From Agapetus fuscipes (Eukaryota > Arthropoda > Insecta > Trichoptera > Glossosomatidae), in NCBI GenBank assembly GCA_951799405.1, contig OX637333.1:15189960-15253959 (forward strand): a stretch of 64,000 nucleotides of DNA, in the 5' to 3' direction. A program made the position numbers and the translations under genes. The notes below the pieces were generated by a model. It ran no database searches. It worked only from the letters and a program-made list of their open reading frames with translations, and was not told the origin of the DNA. Below, piece after piece: positions 21,826 to 32,729 of the stretch (position 1 is its first letter; each line of letters opens with the position of its first letter).

Positions 21826-22463
21826 ATCTAATCTAATCTAAGTTGCAAAGATATGTTACATTGGAGATTCACATTACATGCATTTTCACAACCAGACACG
21901 TACAAGTTCGCGCTTGCACATGCCTCATGTGAACCTACAACATAAAAACCAAATCTCCAATGGACAAACACCCTGCAACTCTTGCCGTCCTTCCCTGAGA
22001 CAGGGGTAACATTGGCAAAGTGAACCATTTTTACAGCATGGGTGGTCAGCCGCATACCAACCTATAAGTCAAGGAACAGACACGACATATTACATTTTAT
22101 ACATCACTAAATAATAATATCTATGGACAACAAACAGAAAACAAATTCCAATTTAATAAACCCTAGCCGCCAACATTACAGATCAACCGCCATTTCTTTC
22201 TGTCCTTACATACTTCTTTCATTTCCTCCAGAGTCATAACCTTCTTCATACAGGCTCTTCTTTCATTATGACTCTGGATATTCCATTAATTCGAAATTTC
22301 GGATATTTGGTCCATCCATACCTTTCTCGGTCTTCCTCTACCACGACATCCATCTATTCTACCAACATATACTTTCTTCGTCAGTCTTTCTTCATTCATT
22401 CTCTCCATATGCCCAAACCATCTTAACAAACTTCTTTTAATCTTCACTTTCACACTTTCTCTT
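21826..22463 (-). mobile_element. LINE-A copy A3, 3' end only, inside copia debris
   Basis: T250 (21826-22078, tail ATTAGATTAGAT) followed by LINE-A 3' UTR and the last 90 or so codons of its ORF (to about 22463), all on the minus strand. It separates the two copia pieces. Its 5' truncation point falls in the equivalent of RESVKVKIKR. Confidence 0.8.
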
Positions 22464-22548
22464 GCATTATTTTTATTATTTTTTGAAAACGAGTAGAAAG
22501 ATTTATAAATAATATTTTATTCAATGGAGACTTTTTAAACGACTACTT

Positions 22549-22960
22549 CATTCTTTTTTCTTCAAACAGTTGTTCCTTTGTTTCTATTTTTATTGTTCCT
22601 ATTTTTTTATTGTTTTTAGTGTTCCTTATTCAAAATTATTCAACCTACATAATATTTGTTTCATTCATTATATTTCAACACACTCCCTTAATGGATGAAA
22701 TAAACAAAAATAATAATGAACATCTGTTTCAGGGAAGGTCGGCAAAAGTTGTGGGGCTTATGTTCATTTGAGGTTTGGATTTTATTTGTAAGTAGGTACA
22801 CATTCAGCATTTGTAAGCGCGAACTACACTTGTTGGTTTGTGGGATTACATCTGAGAGCTTTAAATGAATATATCCTTGCAACTTAGATTATAGATTATT
22901 ATAGAACATAAAGATTTTCAAATTTTAACAATGATTTGAATTAATAAAACAAACCTGTTA
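22549..22960 (-). repeat. Copia LTR and 3' non-coding fragment (copy 2)
   Basis: Repeats the LTR, polypurine and pre-LTR sequence of 20580-20775. At about 22955 the pre-LTR sequence jumps straight to the pol linker, so the entire RT region was deleted here. Contains a T250 insertion at 22724-22903. Confidence 0.7.
22724..22903 (+). repeat. T250, 5'-truncated, with 6-bp duplication and empty site
   Basis: Starts mid-repeat at CTGTTTCAGGG. GAACAT flanks it at 22718-22723 and 22904-22909. The uninserted version, with a single GAACAT, is at 20726-20731 in copia copy 1. This shows 5' truncation with a direct duplication, as in target-primed reverse transcription. Confidence 0.85.
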
Positions 22961-24470
22961 TTCATGTTTTCTTTTTGTCCATCGCCACTTTGATTTTCTT
23001 TATTTTCTTGTTCTCCACTGATTGACAGCATAACAGTTTCAGAATCTTCTTCTTTTGGAAATTGGTTTGTGAATCTTACATCTCTTGAAATGTAGACTCT
23101 CTTTGTTATAGGATCCATGATTCTATATCCATTCATGGCATATCCCACGAGAATACCTTTCTTAGCTCTATCTTCTAATTTCCTCAGTCTTCCTAGATTC
23201 TTGGTAAACACTTCGGTACCAAAAATCTCCAGTCTATTTAAATTTGGTTTTTGTCTATACCAGATCTCTGCCGGTGTTACCTCAACAGCATGTGTTGGGC
23301 TTCTATTAGTGACATAAGTAGCAGTTTCTGTAGCATATCCCCACATTGTATTATTTAATCCTGATTCTTTAATTAATCATTGCTCTCACCTTATTCATGA
23401 TAGTGAGATTCATTCTTTCTGCTTTACCGTTCAGCTGAGGAGTATCTTCAATGGTATAATCAATGACTATTCCTTTATTTTTGCACCAATTTTTGAAGCT
23501 AGTGCTTCTGTATTCTCCTCCTCTGTCACATCTTATTTTGAAGCTAGTGCTTCTGTATTCTCCTCCTCTGTCACATCTTATTTTGAAGCTAGTGCTTCTG
23601 TATTCTCCTCCTCTGTCACATCTTATTTTGAAGCTAGTGCTTCTGTATTCTCCTCCTCTGTCACATCTTATTTTGAAGCTAGTGCTTCTGTATTCTCCTC
23701 CTCTGTCACATCTTATTTTGAAGCTAGTGCTTCTTTATTCTCCTCCTCTGTCACATCTTATTTTGAAGCTAGTGCTTCTGTATTCTCCTCCTCTGTCACA
23801 TCTTATTTTGAAGCTAGTGCTTTTGTATTCTCCTCCTCTGTCACATCTTATTTTGAAGCTAGTGCTTCTGTATTCTCCTCCTCTGTCACATCTTACACAT
23901 TGTCCAATTCAACGGATCCTTGTTGATTTGCCTTGAGGTTTTCACCCTTTTTTGCAATTTTGATATTTATTTCTTCAATTCTTCTTGTTTTCTTTAAAAT
24001 TTTCTTTTTATAAGTCATGTGTCCTGTGCATGCACTATCCACTGCAAATATTGTGTCTGCTTCTTGTTTATTCTTTTGAGATAAATGTGTTTCCACAAGA
24101 AAAACAGTTTTTTCTCCATTTCTATCTTTGTTTCTAAAGAAACATTTTTCACTGGCATGATTGTTTTTCTTGCAGTGAATGCACAGAGCTTTGCCAGGTA
24201 TTGGCTTAAAGAAACATCCACTTTCTTGATGGTTTTCTCTTTTACAGAACTCACAAATTTTCTTTTTGCCTTTTATAAAATTGTTCTTTGACATTTTACT
24301 TTCTTTATAATTTTTCTTAAAAATTGTTTTAAAAGCTGCTTTTTCTTCATGTATTTTTACTTTTCCTAGCTTCTCCTCTTCTTTTGCTTGTCTGGCAATT
24401 AGATTTTCCATGGTTTTTTCTTTTTCTACTGTCGAGTCTCATGCTGCTTCAAAATATTGGTATTTTGATG
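22918..24470 (-). pseudogene. Ty1/copia gag, protease and integrase remnant
   Basis: 5' half of a copia polyprotein, reading down from about 24470. The gag C-terminus has two CX2CX4HX4C knuckles (CEFCKRENHQESGC, CIHCKKNNHASEKC). Protease follows with the VDSACTGHM active site (about 24040). Sequence then jumps, with a stop near 23893, into integrase, losing the HHCC finger and first catalytic Asp. The second-Asp motif is present nine times (see 23491-23895). The Glu motif is QLNGKAERMN (about 23440), followed by a four-base AATT duplication that shifts frame, and the integrase tail EIWYRQKPNL to RDVRFTNQF (22918-23346). An in-frame TGA near 24440 precedes ENLIARQ. Clearly inactive. Confidence 0.85.
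23491..23895 (-). repeat. Nine in-frame 45-bp repeats of the integrase Asp motif
   Basis: Exact 45-bp period at 23491, 23536, and so on to 23851; nine units with only two single-base differences noted. In the copia sense each unit encodes IRCDRGGEYRSTSFK, which contains the second catalytic Asp of integrase. The period keeps the frame open, and no unit contains a stop on either strand in that frame. Confidence 0.9.
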
Positions 24471-24518
24471 GTATTATGCGGCTGACCACCCATACTGTAA
24501 AAAAAATGGCATTCAAAC

Positions 24519-25200
24519 TGAAGAACTCCTGAACAGATGCACGTCATATTCACAACAAATATTGTTCAGGACTTGGGATGTGCTTCCTCATCATTAGTAG
24601 ATTTTAAATTGTTGTTTTTTAAATAAATAAACATGATCGATCACAACACCTTTTTATGTAAAACCTATGCGTGAAACAAAACTCATATTGACATTCGAAT
24701 TTCAAATAAATTGCCAGCACTTCAACATACGCTTCAAAGTTGCCATACAAGTCGATTCTTTTTCGGTTGAATTCAGTTGAGTACCTACCTATATTCTTTA
24801 TTTATATCAAAATTATACTTCAACCAGTTATAACATGCATTTTTTAGAAATAATGACGATCGATTAGGTCAACTTTTTATATGAAACCATACTTATTGCC
24901 GCATTTAATTATTATTACAATATACAATCTAAGTTGCATAGACGCATTAACATTTATAATTCATATTCAATGCACTCCTCCACGGAGACACGAGTGAGTT
25001 TGCGCTTACAAATGCTGCATGTGTATTTACAAATAAAAATTTCAGCCTCTCATGACCATAAGCCCTGCAACTTTTGCTGACCTTTTCAGAAACAGGGGAC
25101 ACATTTGTTAAGTGAACCCATTTATGCGATATGGGTGGTAAGCCTCATACTAACCCTTAAGTCAAGGAATTTGAGTTTGAAAAATCCTTAAACAACGGTA
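24519..25200. repeat. Inverted duplicate of 14895-15600
   Basis: Same segments in reverse order and on the opposite strand to 14895-15600. It leads directly into the T250 array. A stub of the T250 5' end in plus orientation (CGGCTGACCACCCATACTG) lies just before, at 24480-24510. Confidence 0.7.
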
Positions 25201-26640
25201 ATCTTAATTTATAATCCAAAGTTGCAAAAAAGAGTTTTGATGATTAAAATACATTGCACACCCACAAGCTGGCAAATGTCATTTCACGCTAACATATAAT
25301 TGTGGCAGTTAATGTTTTTAATATTAGAATATATAATCTAAGTTGCACAGATACAATAACTTTTATAATTCATATTCAGTGCATGCCCCCCTGAAGACAC
25401 GAGTGGGTACGCGCTTATAAATGCTGCATGTGAACTTACAAATTAAAATTAAGGCCTCTAATGAACATAAGCCCTGCAACTTTGGCCAACCTTTTCAAAA
25501 ACAGGGGGAACATTTGTCAAGTGAACCATTTTTTGCAATATGGGTGGTAAGCCTCATACTAACCCTTAAGTCAAGGAATTGGAGTTTGAAAAATCCTTAA
25601 ACAACGGTAATCTTAATTTATAATCCAAAATTACAAAAAGAGTTCTGATGATTAAAATACGATGCACACCCACAAGCTGGCAAATGTCATTTCACGCTAA
25701 CATATAATTGTGGCGCTTGATGTTTTTAATATTAGAATATATAATCTAAGTTGCACAGATACAATAACTTTTATAATTCATATTCAATGCATGCCCCCCT
25801 GGAGACACGAGTGGGTACGCGCTTATAAATGCTGCATGTAAACTTAGAAATTAAAATTAAGGCCTCTAATGAACATTAGCCCTGCAACTTTTGCCAACCT
25901 TTTCAAAAACAGGGGAAACATTTGTCAAGTGAACCATTTTTTGGGATATGGGTATTAAAGCTCATACTTACCTAGAAGTCAAGGATTTGAGTTTGAAAAA
26001 TCCTTCAACAACATTAAATAATTTATAATCTAAAGTTGCAAAAAAAGTTGTTTGATGATTCAAATTGAATGTACGCCCACAAACTGGCAAATGTCATTTC
26101 ACGCTAACATATAGTTGTGGAGCTTGATTTTTTGTAAATATTTGAATAAATAATCTAAGTTGCACAGATACAATAACTTTTATAATTCATATTAATGTAT
26201 GCCCCCCTGGAGACACGAGTGGGTTCGCGCTTATAAATGCTGCATGTTAACTTACAAATTAAAATTAAGGCCTCTAATGAACATTAGCCCTGCAACTTTT
26301 GCCAACCTTTTCAAAAACAGGGGAAACATTTGTCAAGTGAACCATTTTTTGCGATATGGATATACAGGCTCACACTAACCCTTAAGTCAAGGAATTTGAG
26401 TTTGAAAAATCCTTAAGCAACGGAAATCTTAATTTATAATCTAAAGTTGCAAAAAGAGTTTTGATGATTCAAATTGAATGCACGCCCACAAACTGGCAAA
26501 TGTCATTTCACGCTAACATATAGTTGTGGCGCTTGATTTTTTTTAAATATTAGAATATTTAATCTAAGTTGCACAGATACAATAACTTTTATAATTCATA
26601 TTCAATGCATGCCCCCCTGGAGATTCCGATAGCTTCATAC
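24918..26640 (-). repeat. Satellite built from T250: about four units of 409 bp
   Basis: CTAAGTTGCACAGATAC recurs near 25331, 25739, 26148 and 26557, with a more diverged unit starting at 24918. Each unit holds one full T250 of the diverged subfamily plus a spacer that is itself the 3' half of another T250 (CACGCCCACAAACTGGC, then TTCACGCTAACATA). The last unit is cut at about 26625. Confidence 0.85.
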
Positions 26641-26654
26641 CTACATATAAGTCG

Positions 26655-26770
26655 AGGAATTTTCTTGTGTAATTGGCGCTTTTTCCAAAGACCAACCTCG
26701 CAGAGGGCTCTTGAGGTGTGATTCACACAAAACGGCGCTTACCAAATAAATCATCCAAATATTTTTTATT
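26655..26770 (+). repeat. SINE-S 3' domain (left arm)
   Basis: Matches the 3' domain of the composite SINE at 44074-44475: AATTGGCGCTTT, CAGAGGGCTCTTGAGGTG, then AAATAAATCATCC. The 5S and tRNA parts are missing. Confidence 0.7.
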
Positions 26771-26880
26771 CACTTAAGAATTTATATGGATATTTCCATA
26801 TTGTACGAGTATGCAGGTTAGATATGAGCGCCGGCGCCGGCGCGCCGCCGCCGCCGAGTTTTAGTCCGCGCCGCCGCCGC

Positions 26881-26914
26881 CGAGTACTGAGTCGGTGCGC
26901 CGACTCAGTACTCG
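26881..26914. other. 15-bp palindrome in left end of the GC-rich element
   Basis: CGAGTACTGAGTCGG, four-base loop TGCG, then the exact complement. It could form a very stable hairpin or cruciform. Confidence 0.85.
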
Positions 26915-27784
26915 CCGCGAGTCGGTGCCAACAAGCGATTCTTTTATATGTTAATTATTAACAGATTTTAATGTTGTGTTTTTTAATAATAAAAATTTGA
27001 TATATCTTTGACAATGATTGATTTTTTTTCGTTCCCTAAGCACCTTAACCCTTTGGCTGTGGCTGGCATGCATAGATGTCATGACGTAACTTGCATACAG
27101 TGCGGCTGGCATCTATACATGTCATCGAAGTTTAAAGCTTTCCCCGACATCGGTGTTCAAATTTTTCAAACTTTTTTGTTGCTTACATTATAGGTACACT
27201 AATAAAATCTCATGTTATACATATTTTGAAAATATTCTTTCTCAAATATTTCGTCAGAACAGATCGATCTCTCGTCCCGCGCGTGTGTACCAATGTTTAT
27301 AAACAAAATCCAGGCAAGTATACTTTATTTAGATAGATATAATAAGATATACTGTTTACGTTTTTTGTTTTTTTGTAAAATAACTAATACATTTTTCTCT
27401 TTAGTGACGAGTATTTAAGTGAGTAAAAAAATTGTTTAAAACCTAATGGATATAAAATCTAGTTATGGAATGTGGGTATAATATATTTTTTTAAGTAGTA
27501 TTGTTGTAATTTACTTGTTTTTATATAAAACATCAAGTGAAGACGTGTGTTGAAAGTTTGTGATTTGTGTTCCTGGATAACTAATGAATATACTTTTTTA
27601 TAAATTTTGAAGTTTCATCAAGTGATAAAGGTAGGAAATCAATTTATGTGTAAAAAAATAACCTCAAAAAAGTATTCCGTTCTGGCAGTGCGTATGTAGC
27701 AAATTATTTCAGAATCGAAAATGTTAAGTCAACTTTATTGCAATGCAGGATTCAAGGTCGCGCCCACGTTGCGCCGCCGACAAC

Positions 27785-27970
27785 GCCGCCGCCGCCGATA
27801 GTTTTGAGTCGGCGCGCCGCCGCCGATAGTTTTGAGTCGGCGCGCCGCCGCCGATAGTTTTGAGTCGGCGCGCCGCCGCCGATAGTTTTGAGTCGGCGCG
27901 CCGCCGCCGATAGTTTTGAGTCGGCGCGCCGCCGCCGATAGTTTTGAGTCGGCGCGCCGCCGCCGATCAG
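27785..27970. repeat. 28-bp tandem repeat, about seven units
   Basis: GATAG landmarks at 27797, 27825, 27853, 27881, 27909 and 27937, then a diverged unit. Each unit has CGCCGA and TCGGCG able to pair around TAGTTTTGAG. It forms the right end of the GC-rich element. Confidence 0.9.
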
Positions 27971-28373
27971 TTAGCTATCGGCGCTCATATCTAATGCAGG
28001 TACACACCGCGGTGGAATAAAATTGATCTATTATTGATATATTATTATATTTTCATTGAAACTGCATAAGCTGGTAGATGATAATAGCTTTACATACGTC
28101 ATACAGTGGGTTAATTTTTGCAAGAAAGTCGAGTGCAGATTCTGTGCAATTTATTACAAACGTAAAACGTTTGTAAATTAAAAAAAAAAAAATTATAGAA
28201 GTGAAAATAAAACAAATTTTGATTTGAATATTAAAGATTAACAATTTATTAAGATATAAGTATATTGTCTTTTTTCGTTAAAATAATTTCAAGTCCACAG
28301 ATATCAGAAATCAATGGGCCTCCCCCTATTAGTGCCTGTACATCTAAACACAATACTGTATTATATACATATA

Positions 28374-28440
28374 CTAGCTGACCCGGCAAACGTTGTTCTG
28401 CCATGTACATAATTTTCAGTAAATATTTTAGTTGTTAAAG
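28374..28440 (+). repeat. Start of an insect-type dispersed element (GCTGACCCGG tag)
   Basis: CTAGCTGACCCGGCAAACGTTGTTCTGCC is a tag I know to recur in insect genomes as the beginning of an RTE/CR1-like repeat. Only about 65 bp remain before a poly-A run and a T250 copy. Confidence 0.55.
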
Positions 28441-28448
28441 AAAAATAA

Positions 28449-28690
28449 CGTATGTAAAAAAAAAAAAAAAAAAATGGTTCACTTTGCCAATGTCACCCCT
28501 GTTTTAGGGAAGGACGGCAAGAGTTGCAGAGCTTATGTTCATTTGAGATTGGATTTTTATATTGTAGGTCCAAATGCGGTATGTGTTAGCGCGAAATTAT
28601 ACATGTCTGCTTGTGGGAATGCATTTAATATAAATCTTAAATGATATATATCTTTGCAGCTTAGATTATATTAGATTAGATTAGATATGT
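28449..28690 (+). repeat. T250, 5'-shortened, poly-A at start, TTAGA tail
   Basis: Begins at an expanded A run just before GGTTCACTTTGCC and ends in ATTAGATTAGATTAGAT. The first 45 bp of the standard repeat are missing. Confidence 0.75.
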
Positions 28691-28924
28691 AGATATTGTG
28701 AGTGTGTTAGAATGAGATGTAGACAAAGAGAAATAAATTGCACAGAATCTGCAATCGACTTTCTTGCAAAACTTAACCCACTGTTTGACGTATTTAAAGC
28801 TATTATCATCTACCAGCTTATGCAGTTTCAATGAAAATATAATACATCAATAATAGAACAATGTGTACCTGCATACTCGTACAATATGGAAATAGCCATA
28901 TAAATTCTTAAGTGAATAAAAAAT

Positions 28925-29036
28925 ATTTGGATGATTTATTTGGTGAGCACCGTTTTGTGTGAATCACACCTTAAGAGCCCTCTGCGAGGCTGGTCTTCTC
29001 TGGTAAAAGCCCAAATTACACAAGAAAGATCCTCGA
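28925..29036 (-). repeat. SINE-S 3' domain (right arm)
   Basis: Minus-strand counterpart of 26655-26770 within the inverted repeat; TTTGGTGAGCACCG to AAATTACACAAG. No 5' SINE parts. Confidence 0.7.
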
Positions 29037-29079
29037 CTTATAGGTTGGTATGAAGCTGACCTCTGTACTGTACTGTATC

Positions 29080-29745
29080 CTGCCGCCGTTCCACTAGGGG
29101 TGGCCGGTACCTCCGCAGATGCGCCTCCACTTTTTCTGTCATCACCTTTTTCATACATACTCTTCTCTTATTCTCACTCTGCAGATTCCATTCTTTCGCA
29201 ATCTAACCTATTTGGTCTAACCATTCTTTCTTCAGACTTCCCCTTCCGCGCTTTCCTCTGACATTTCCTTTGTACACTTTCTTCGTTAGTTGTTCATCAT
29301 CCATTCTTTCAAGATATCCGAACCATCTCATCATACTTTTTTGGATTTTAATTCTCATATTCTCTTTTACACCACACTCGTTCATCACCCAATCATTACG
29401 TACTCTATCACTCAGTGTCTTTCCAGCCATTGCTCTCAGGTAAGCCATTTCAACCTTCATACTTTACTCAGCTCACATTCATTAAGCCTCACTTCCACCA
29501 ACCAATATGCCATTGTGGAACGCCGATCTGAGATCTCATATTCTTCGTAAGTTTCCTATTTCTTGCAATTCTTCCAATCGTTCCCATTACACTTCTTCTT
29601 CTACTTGCGCGCTTTTCCAATTCTTTCGTCAATTTCGCATTCGACTCAAACTTGCTTCCCAGATAATCAAATTCTTTCACGACCTCCACTCTTGTTTCAT
29701 TCAGTCTTATCTCAATTTTCTCGCATTTCTCAGTTTTCCCAAAGT
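29080..29745 (-). pseudogene. LINE-A relative, C-terminal coding remnant
   Basis: Reads down from 29745: IEIRLNETRVEVVKEFDYLGSKFE, then a frameshift near 29480, then RAMAGKTLSDRVRN, RWFGYLERM and KEEWLDQIG-like sequence to 29203. It is clearly homologous to the LINE-A C-terminus but a different family, with about half the residues changed. The 3' end carries CCACCCCTAG, shared with 36940-37471, then a short ACAGT-type tail. Confidence 0.8.
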
Positions 29746-29958
29746 GTAAAAAATCATTCACTTTTTCAAGGTCACCCCTGTTTCAAAGAAGGTCGGCAAG
29801 AGTTGCAGGTTTAATGTTCATTTGAGATTTGGTTTTAATTTGTAAGTATACATTCAGCATTCGTAAGCGCGAACTTACACGTACCTGTTTGTGGGCATGC
29901 ATTTGATATGAGTTTTGAATGTTTATATTTCATTGCAACTTAGATTCTAGATTATTAT
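29745..29958 (+). repeat. T250, 5'-shortened
   Basis: Starts AAGTGTAAAAAATCATTCAC and ends AACTTAGATTCTAGATTATT. It separates the LINE-A relative from family B copy B3. Confidence 0.75.
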
Positions 29959-31031
29959 AGATGGTCATTGAACCCTTCTGTATGCAAACTAGGACTTTGT
30001 AATGTGGGTAAACTTTTTAGTTATATTTTGAAAAAGTAACGACTGATTATTATTGGTATTTATAAAATTTTAAGAATCACTTCTTTTTCTAATTTTAACC
30101 CTTTGACTACCAAGAAAATTGCTAATACATTTTGTATGGAAATTTTTCACTTTGTATGGTGGCTATACATTTGATTTAATTTTTGGAAAAAATAATGATG
30201 GCAATATATAGGTTGTTATTATTGTTTTACATTTGTTCTACGTTATTTTTTTATTAACCCTCTAACTGCCGAGAATTTTTCCATTATTTTTTTCTTTTAT
30301 ATGGCAACTCCCTAAGCCGAGATTATGATAAACAAATGATTATAATCATTAGATAGCACTATTTTATAAACGGATTCGCAAAAAATTTAAGAAAAATCGT
30401 CAGAGCCGTTTTTGAGAAAATTGCATTTAAAATTTTCAGCTCTTCGGAAGCCATCTTGAATTTTCAAAAAAGTAAAAAAAAAATATTACGAATTAAAGTG
30501 ATAAGTTTGTTCTTTCTATCAAATATAAAACAAATTTTAATATCTTGCATTTTAATAGGTTTTTGTAATATTTTTGATTTGAAATTTCAGGTCGTGTAAA
30601 CGGTGCTTTATATTTATTTTTCCAAAAAGTGTTTGTTTTCATTTTGTTGAAATTAATGTTGTCTATAATATTGTAGAACATTATATTTTTGTTGACCCCT
30701 TAACTTTCGAGAAAATCACAATCGTTTGTTTTTTTCATATGGCAACCCATAGACACAGATTAGTAAGAGTGTTGCCATAACTAATTTATTAAGTTAAAAA
30801 ATAATTAATGGCAATTCTGAAAATTTAAGAAAAATTCTTCGAGCCGTTTTTGAGAAAAGTGCAATTTTATGTTTTTTTCGTATGGCAGCCATCTTGAATT
30901 TTCAAGTTGGTGTAATGTCATGTTACTCATACCTTACCATAAATAAAATAACCCATAATGTTTTTAATACATGTCCAAAAAAGTTGATATAGCCAAAATT
31001 TGGTATCTCTAGGTCTAATACTTTGTAAAGT

Positions 31032-31250
<219 letters not shown>

Positions 31251-31346
31251 GGACGTTTTTGAAAGATAGTGTTTTTTGGCATGTCCTGCACCAGGACAAC
31301 TCATTTCCGTAAAAACCTCGAAAAAAAAAATTCACACCAAATCATA

Positions 31347-31381
31347 ACTTTCTTTATAGCCTTCAGCTATAGCAAGAAAGT
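31347..31381 (+). other. Terminal hairpin of B3
   Basis: ACTTTCTT pairs with AAGAAAGT and TATAGC with GCTATA around a CTTCA loop, with a two-base bulge. The bases differ from the B1/B2 hairpin while pairing is kept. Confidence 0.75.
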
Positions 31382-31387
31382 AAAAAT

Positions 31388-31704
31388 AGTAATTCTTTGT
31401 TACATGAAGATGGAGGTGTTCTGAAAACGCTATTAACGATTAAAAAAATAACAATTAAAGTGGTATAAGACAAAGTTTATACTTTTTACTTTTTATTTTT
31501 ACAAAGATTGAAAAAATAGCCAATCATGAAATGCATAATTTAATGTATTTCATTAAAGCACCTGGCATATTCACTGCTTAATCTCTTAACACAAAAAAAA
31601 TTAATGGGCAGATGATCGTAAGAACGATACGTTTACTCTTTGTTTAACTCTTGACAAGTTGGATTCGAAATGTGAAAATTTCAGATTGTATGAACGTTAT
31701 GATG
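31388..31704. other. Unassigned, with a fragment related to 35880-35935
   Basis: 31640-31695 (TTGACAAGTTGGATTCG, then AATGTGAAAATTTCAG) resembles 35880-35935. The rest is AT-rich with nothing recognised. Confidence 0.5.
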
Positions 31705-31973
31705 AATCTATATCTATAATCTATAATCTAAGCTGCAAGGATATGTAAGCATTTAAGGCTCATATGAAATGCATGCCTACAGACAGGCACATGTAGGTTC
31801 GCGCCTACACATTCTGCATGTGTGCATACAAATGAGGAAAACCTCACATGGACATAAACCTTGCAACTCCTGCCGCCGTTCCCTGAACCGGGGTGGCATT
31901 GGCAAAAGTGAACCGATTTTTACAGCACGGGTGGTCAGCCTCGTACCAACCTATCAGTCAAGGAGCACGAAAA
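31705..31973 (-). repeat. T250 as LINE-A 3' terminus
   Basis: Second clear case of T250 attached to a LINE-A 3' UTR. It is of the CGGTTCACTTTTGCC variant also seen free-standing at 6313-6577. Confidence 0.8.
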
Positions 31974-32729
31974 ATTATAAATGATTTACAGAAATTCATG
32001 AGACACATTACAAATTAAAAATAAAATAAAGTAAAATTAAAATTAAACTTAATATTACACTTAAAATTAATGCCCTAGCCGCCATTGTTGCAAATCAACC
32101 GCCATTCCTTTCGGTCCTTACATACTTCTTTCATTTCATTCAGAGTCATAATCTTTTTCATGCATTCTCTCCTTTTGTTATGACTCTGAATATCCCATTC
32201 ATTCGCTATTTCGGAAATTTGATCCATCCATACTTTTCTCGGTCTTCCCCTACCACGGCTTCCATTCATAGTTGCAGCGTACACTCTCTTCGTCAGTCTT
32301 TCGTCATTCATTCTTTCCATATGTCCAAACCATTTTAACAAACCCCTTTTGATTTTTACTTTTATACTTTCCCTTGCACCACATTCTTCTCTCGCTAACT
32401 CATTCCTCACCCTATCTTTCCGTTTTTTTCCAATCATACTTCTTAGAAAGTCCATTTCGACCGTATGGACTTTACTAATTTCACTCTCATTCATCGTCCA
32501 AGCTTCACTTCCGTACATCAAAGTGGGCACTAGTATACCACCGTGTACCGCCAATCGAACATTTTTCGATAAGTTTTGGTGTTTGGCTATACCAGCGGTG
32601 GCACCCATTACACACTTTCCCTTCATTATTCTTCTTTCAAATTCACCTGTCATTCTTCCATCTTTTTCAAACTTACTACCCAGATATACAAATTCCTCGA
32701 CAATTCCGACATTCATTCCATTTATTTTA

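Larger units (their letters stand above)
26818..27994. mobile_element. Unclassified DNA element with GC-rich hairpin ends
   Basis: The inverted ends TTAGATATGAGCGCCG (16 bp) are flanked on both sides by TGCAGG (26812-26817, 27995-28000). The uninserted site, with one TGCAGG between the same flanks, is in the opposite arm at 28868-28873. Total 1,177 bp. The ends are blocks of GCC/GCG repeats with strong palindromes, strikingly GC-rich in an AT-rich region; the middle (about 26940-27770) is AT-rich and non-coding. A 6-bp duplication fits no common superfamily neatly. Confidence 0.8.
26628..29064. repeat. Imperfect inverted repeat, arms about 330 bp
   Basis: Left arm 26628-26817 plus 27995-28165 (interrupted by the element at 26818-27994); right arm 28717-29064 on the opposite strand. 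Shared marks: AAATAAATCATCCAAATA, ATTGTACGAGTATGCAGG and GCATAAGCTGGTAGATGATA. The outer ends include a stub of T250 and a SINE-S 3' domain. About 0.55 kb separates the arms. Confidence 0.8.

Noticed and set aside
23463..23936. 157-codon repetitive leucine-rich protein on the plus strand
   Set aside because: It is the antisense reading of the amplified copia integrase motif; the minus-strand frame has clear homology.
27045..27140. piggyBac terminus at TTAACCCTTTGGCTG
   Set aside because: A TTAA followed by a repeated GGCTGGCAT motif is suggestive, but no second end or matching TTAA could be placed.
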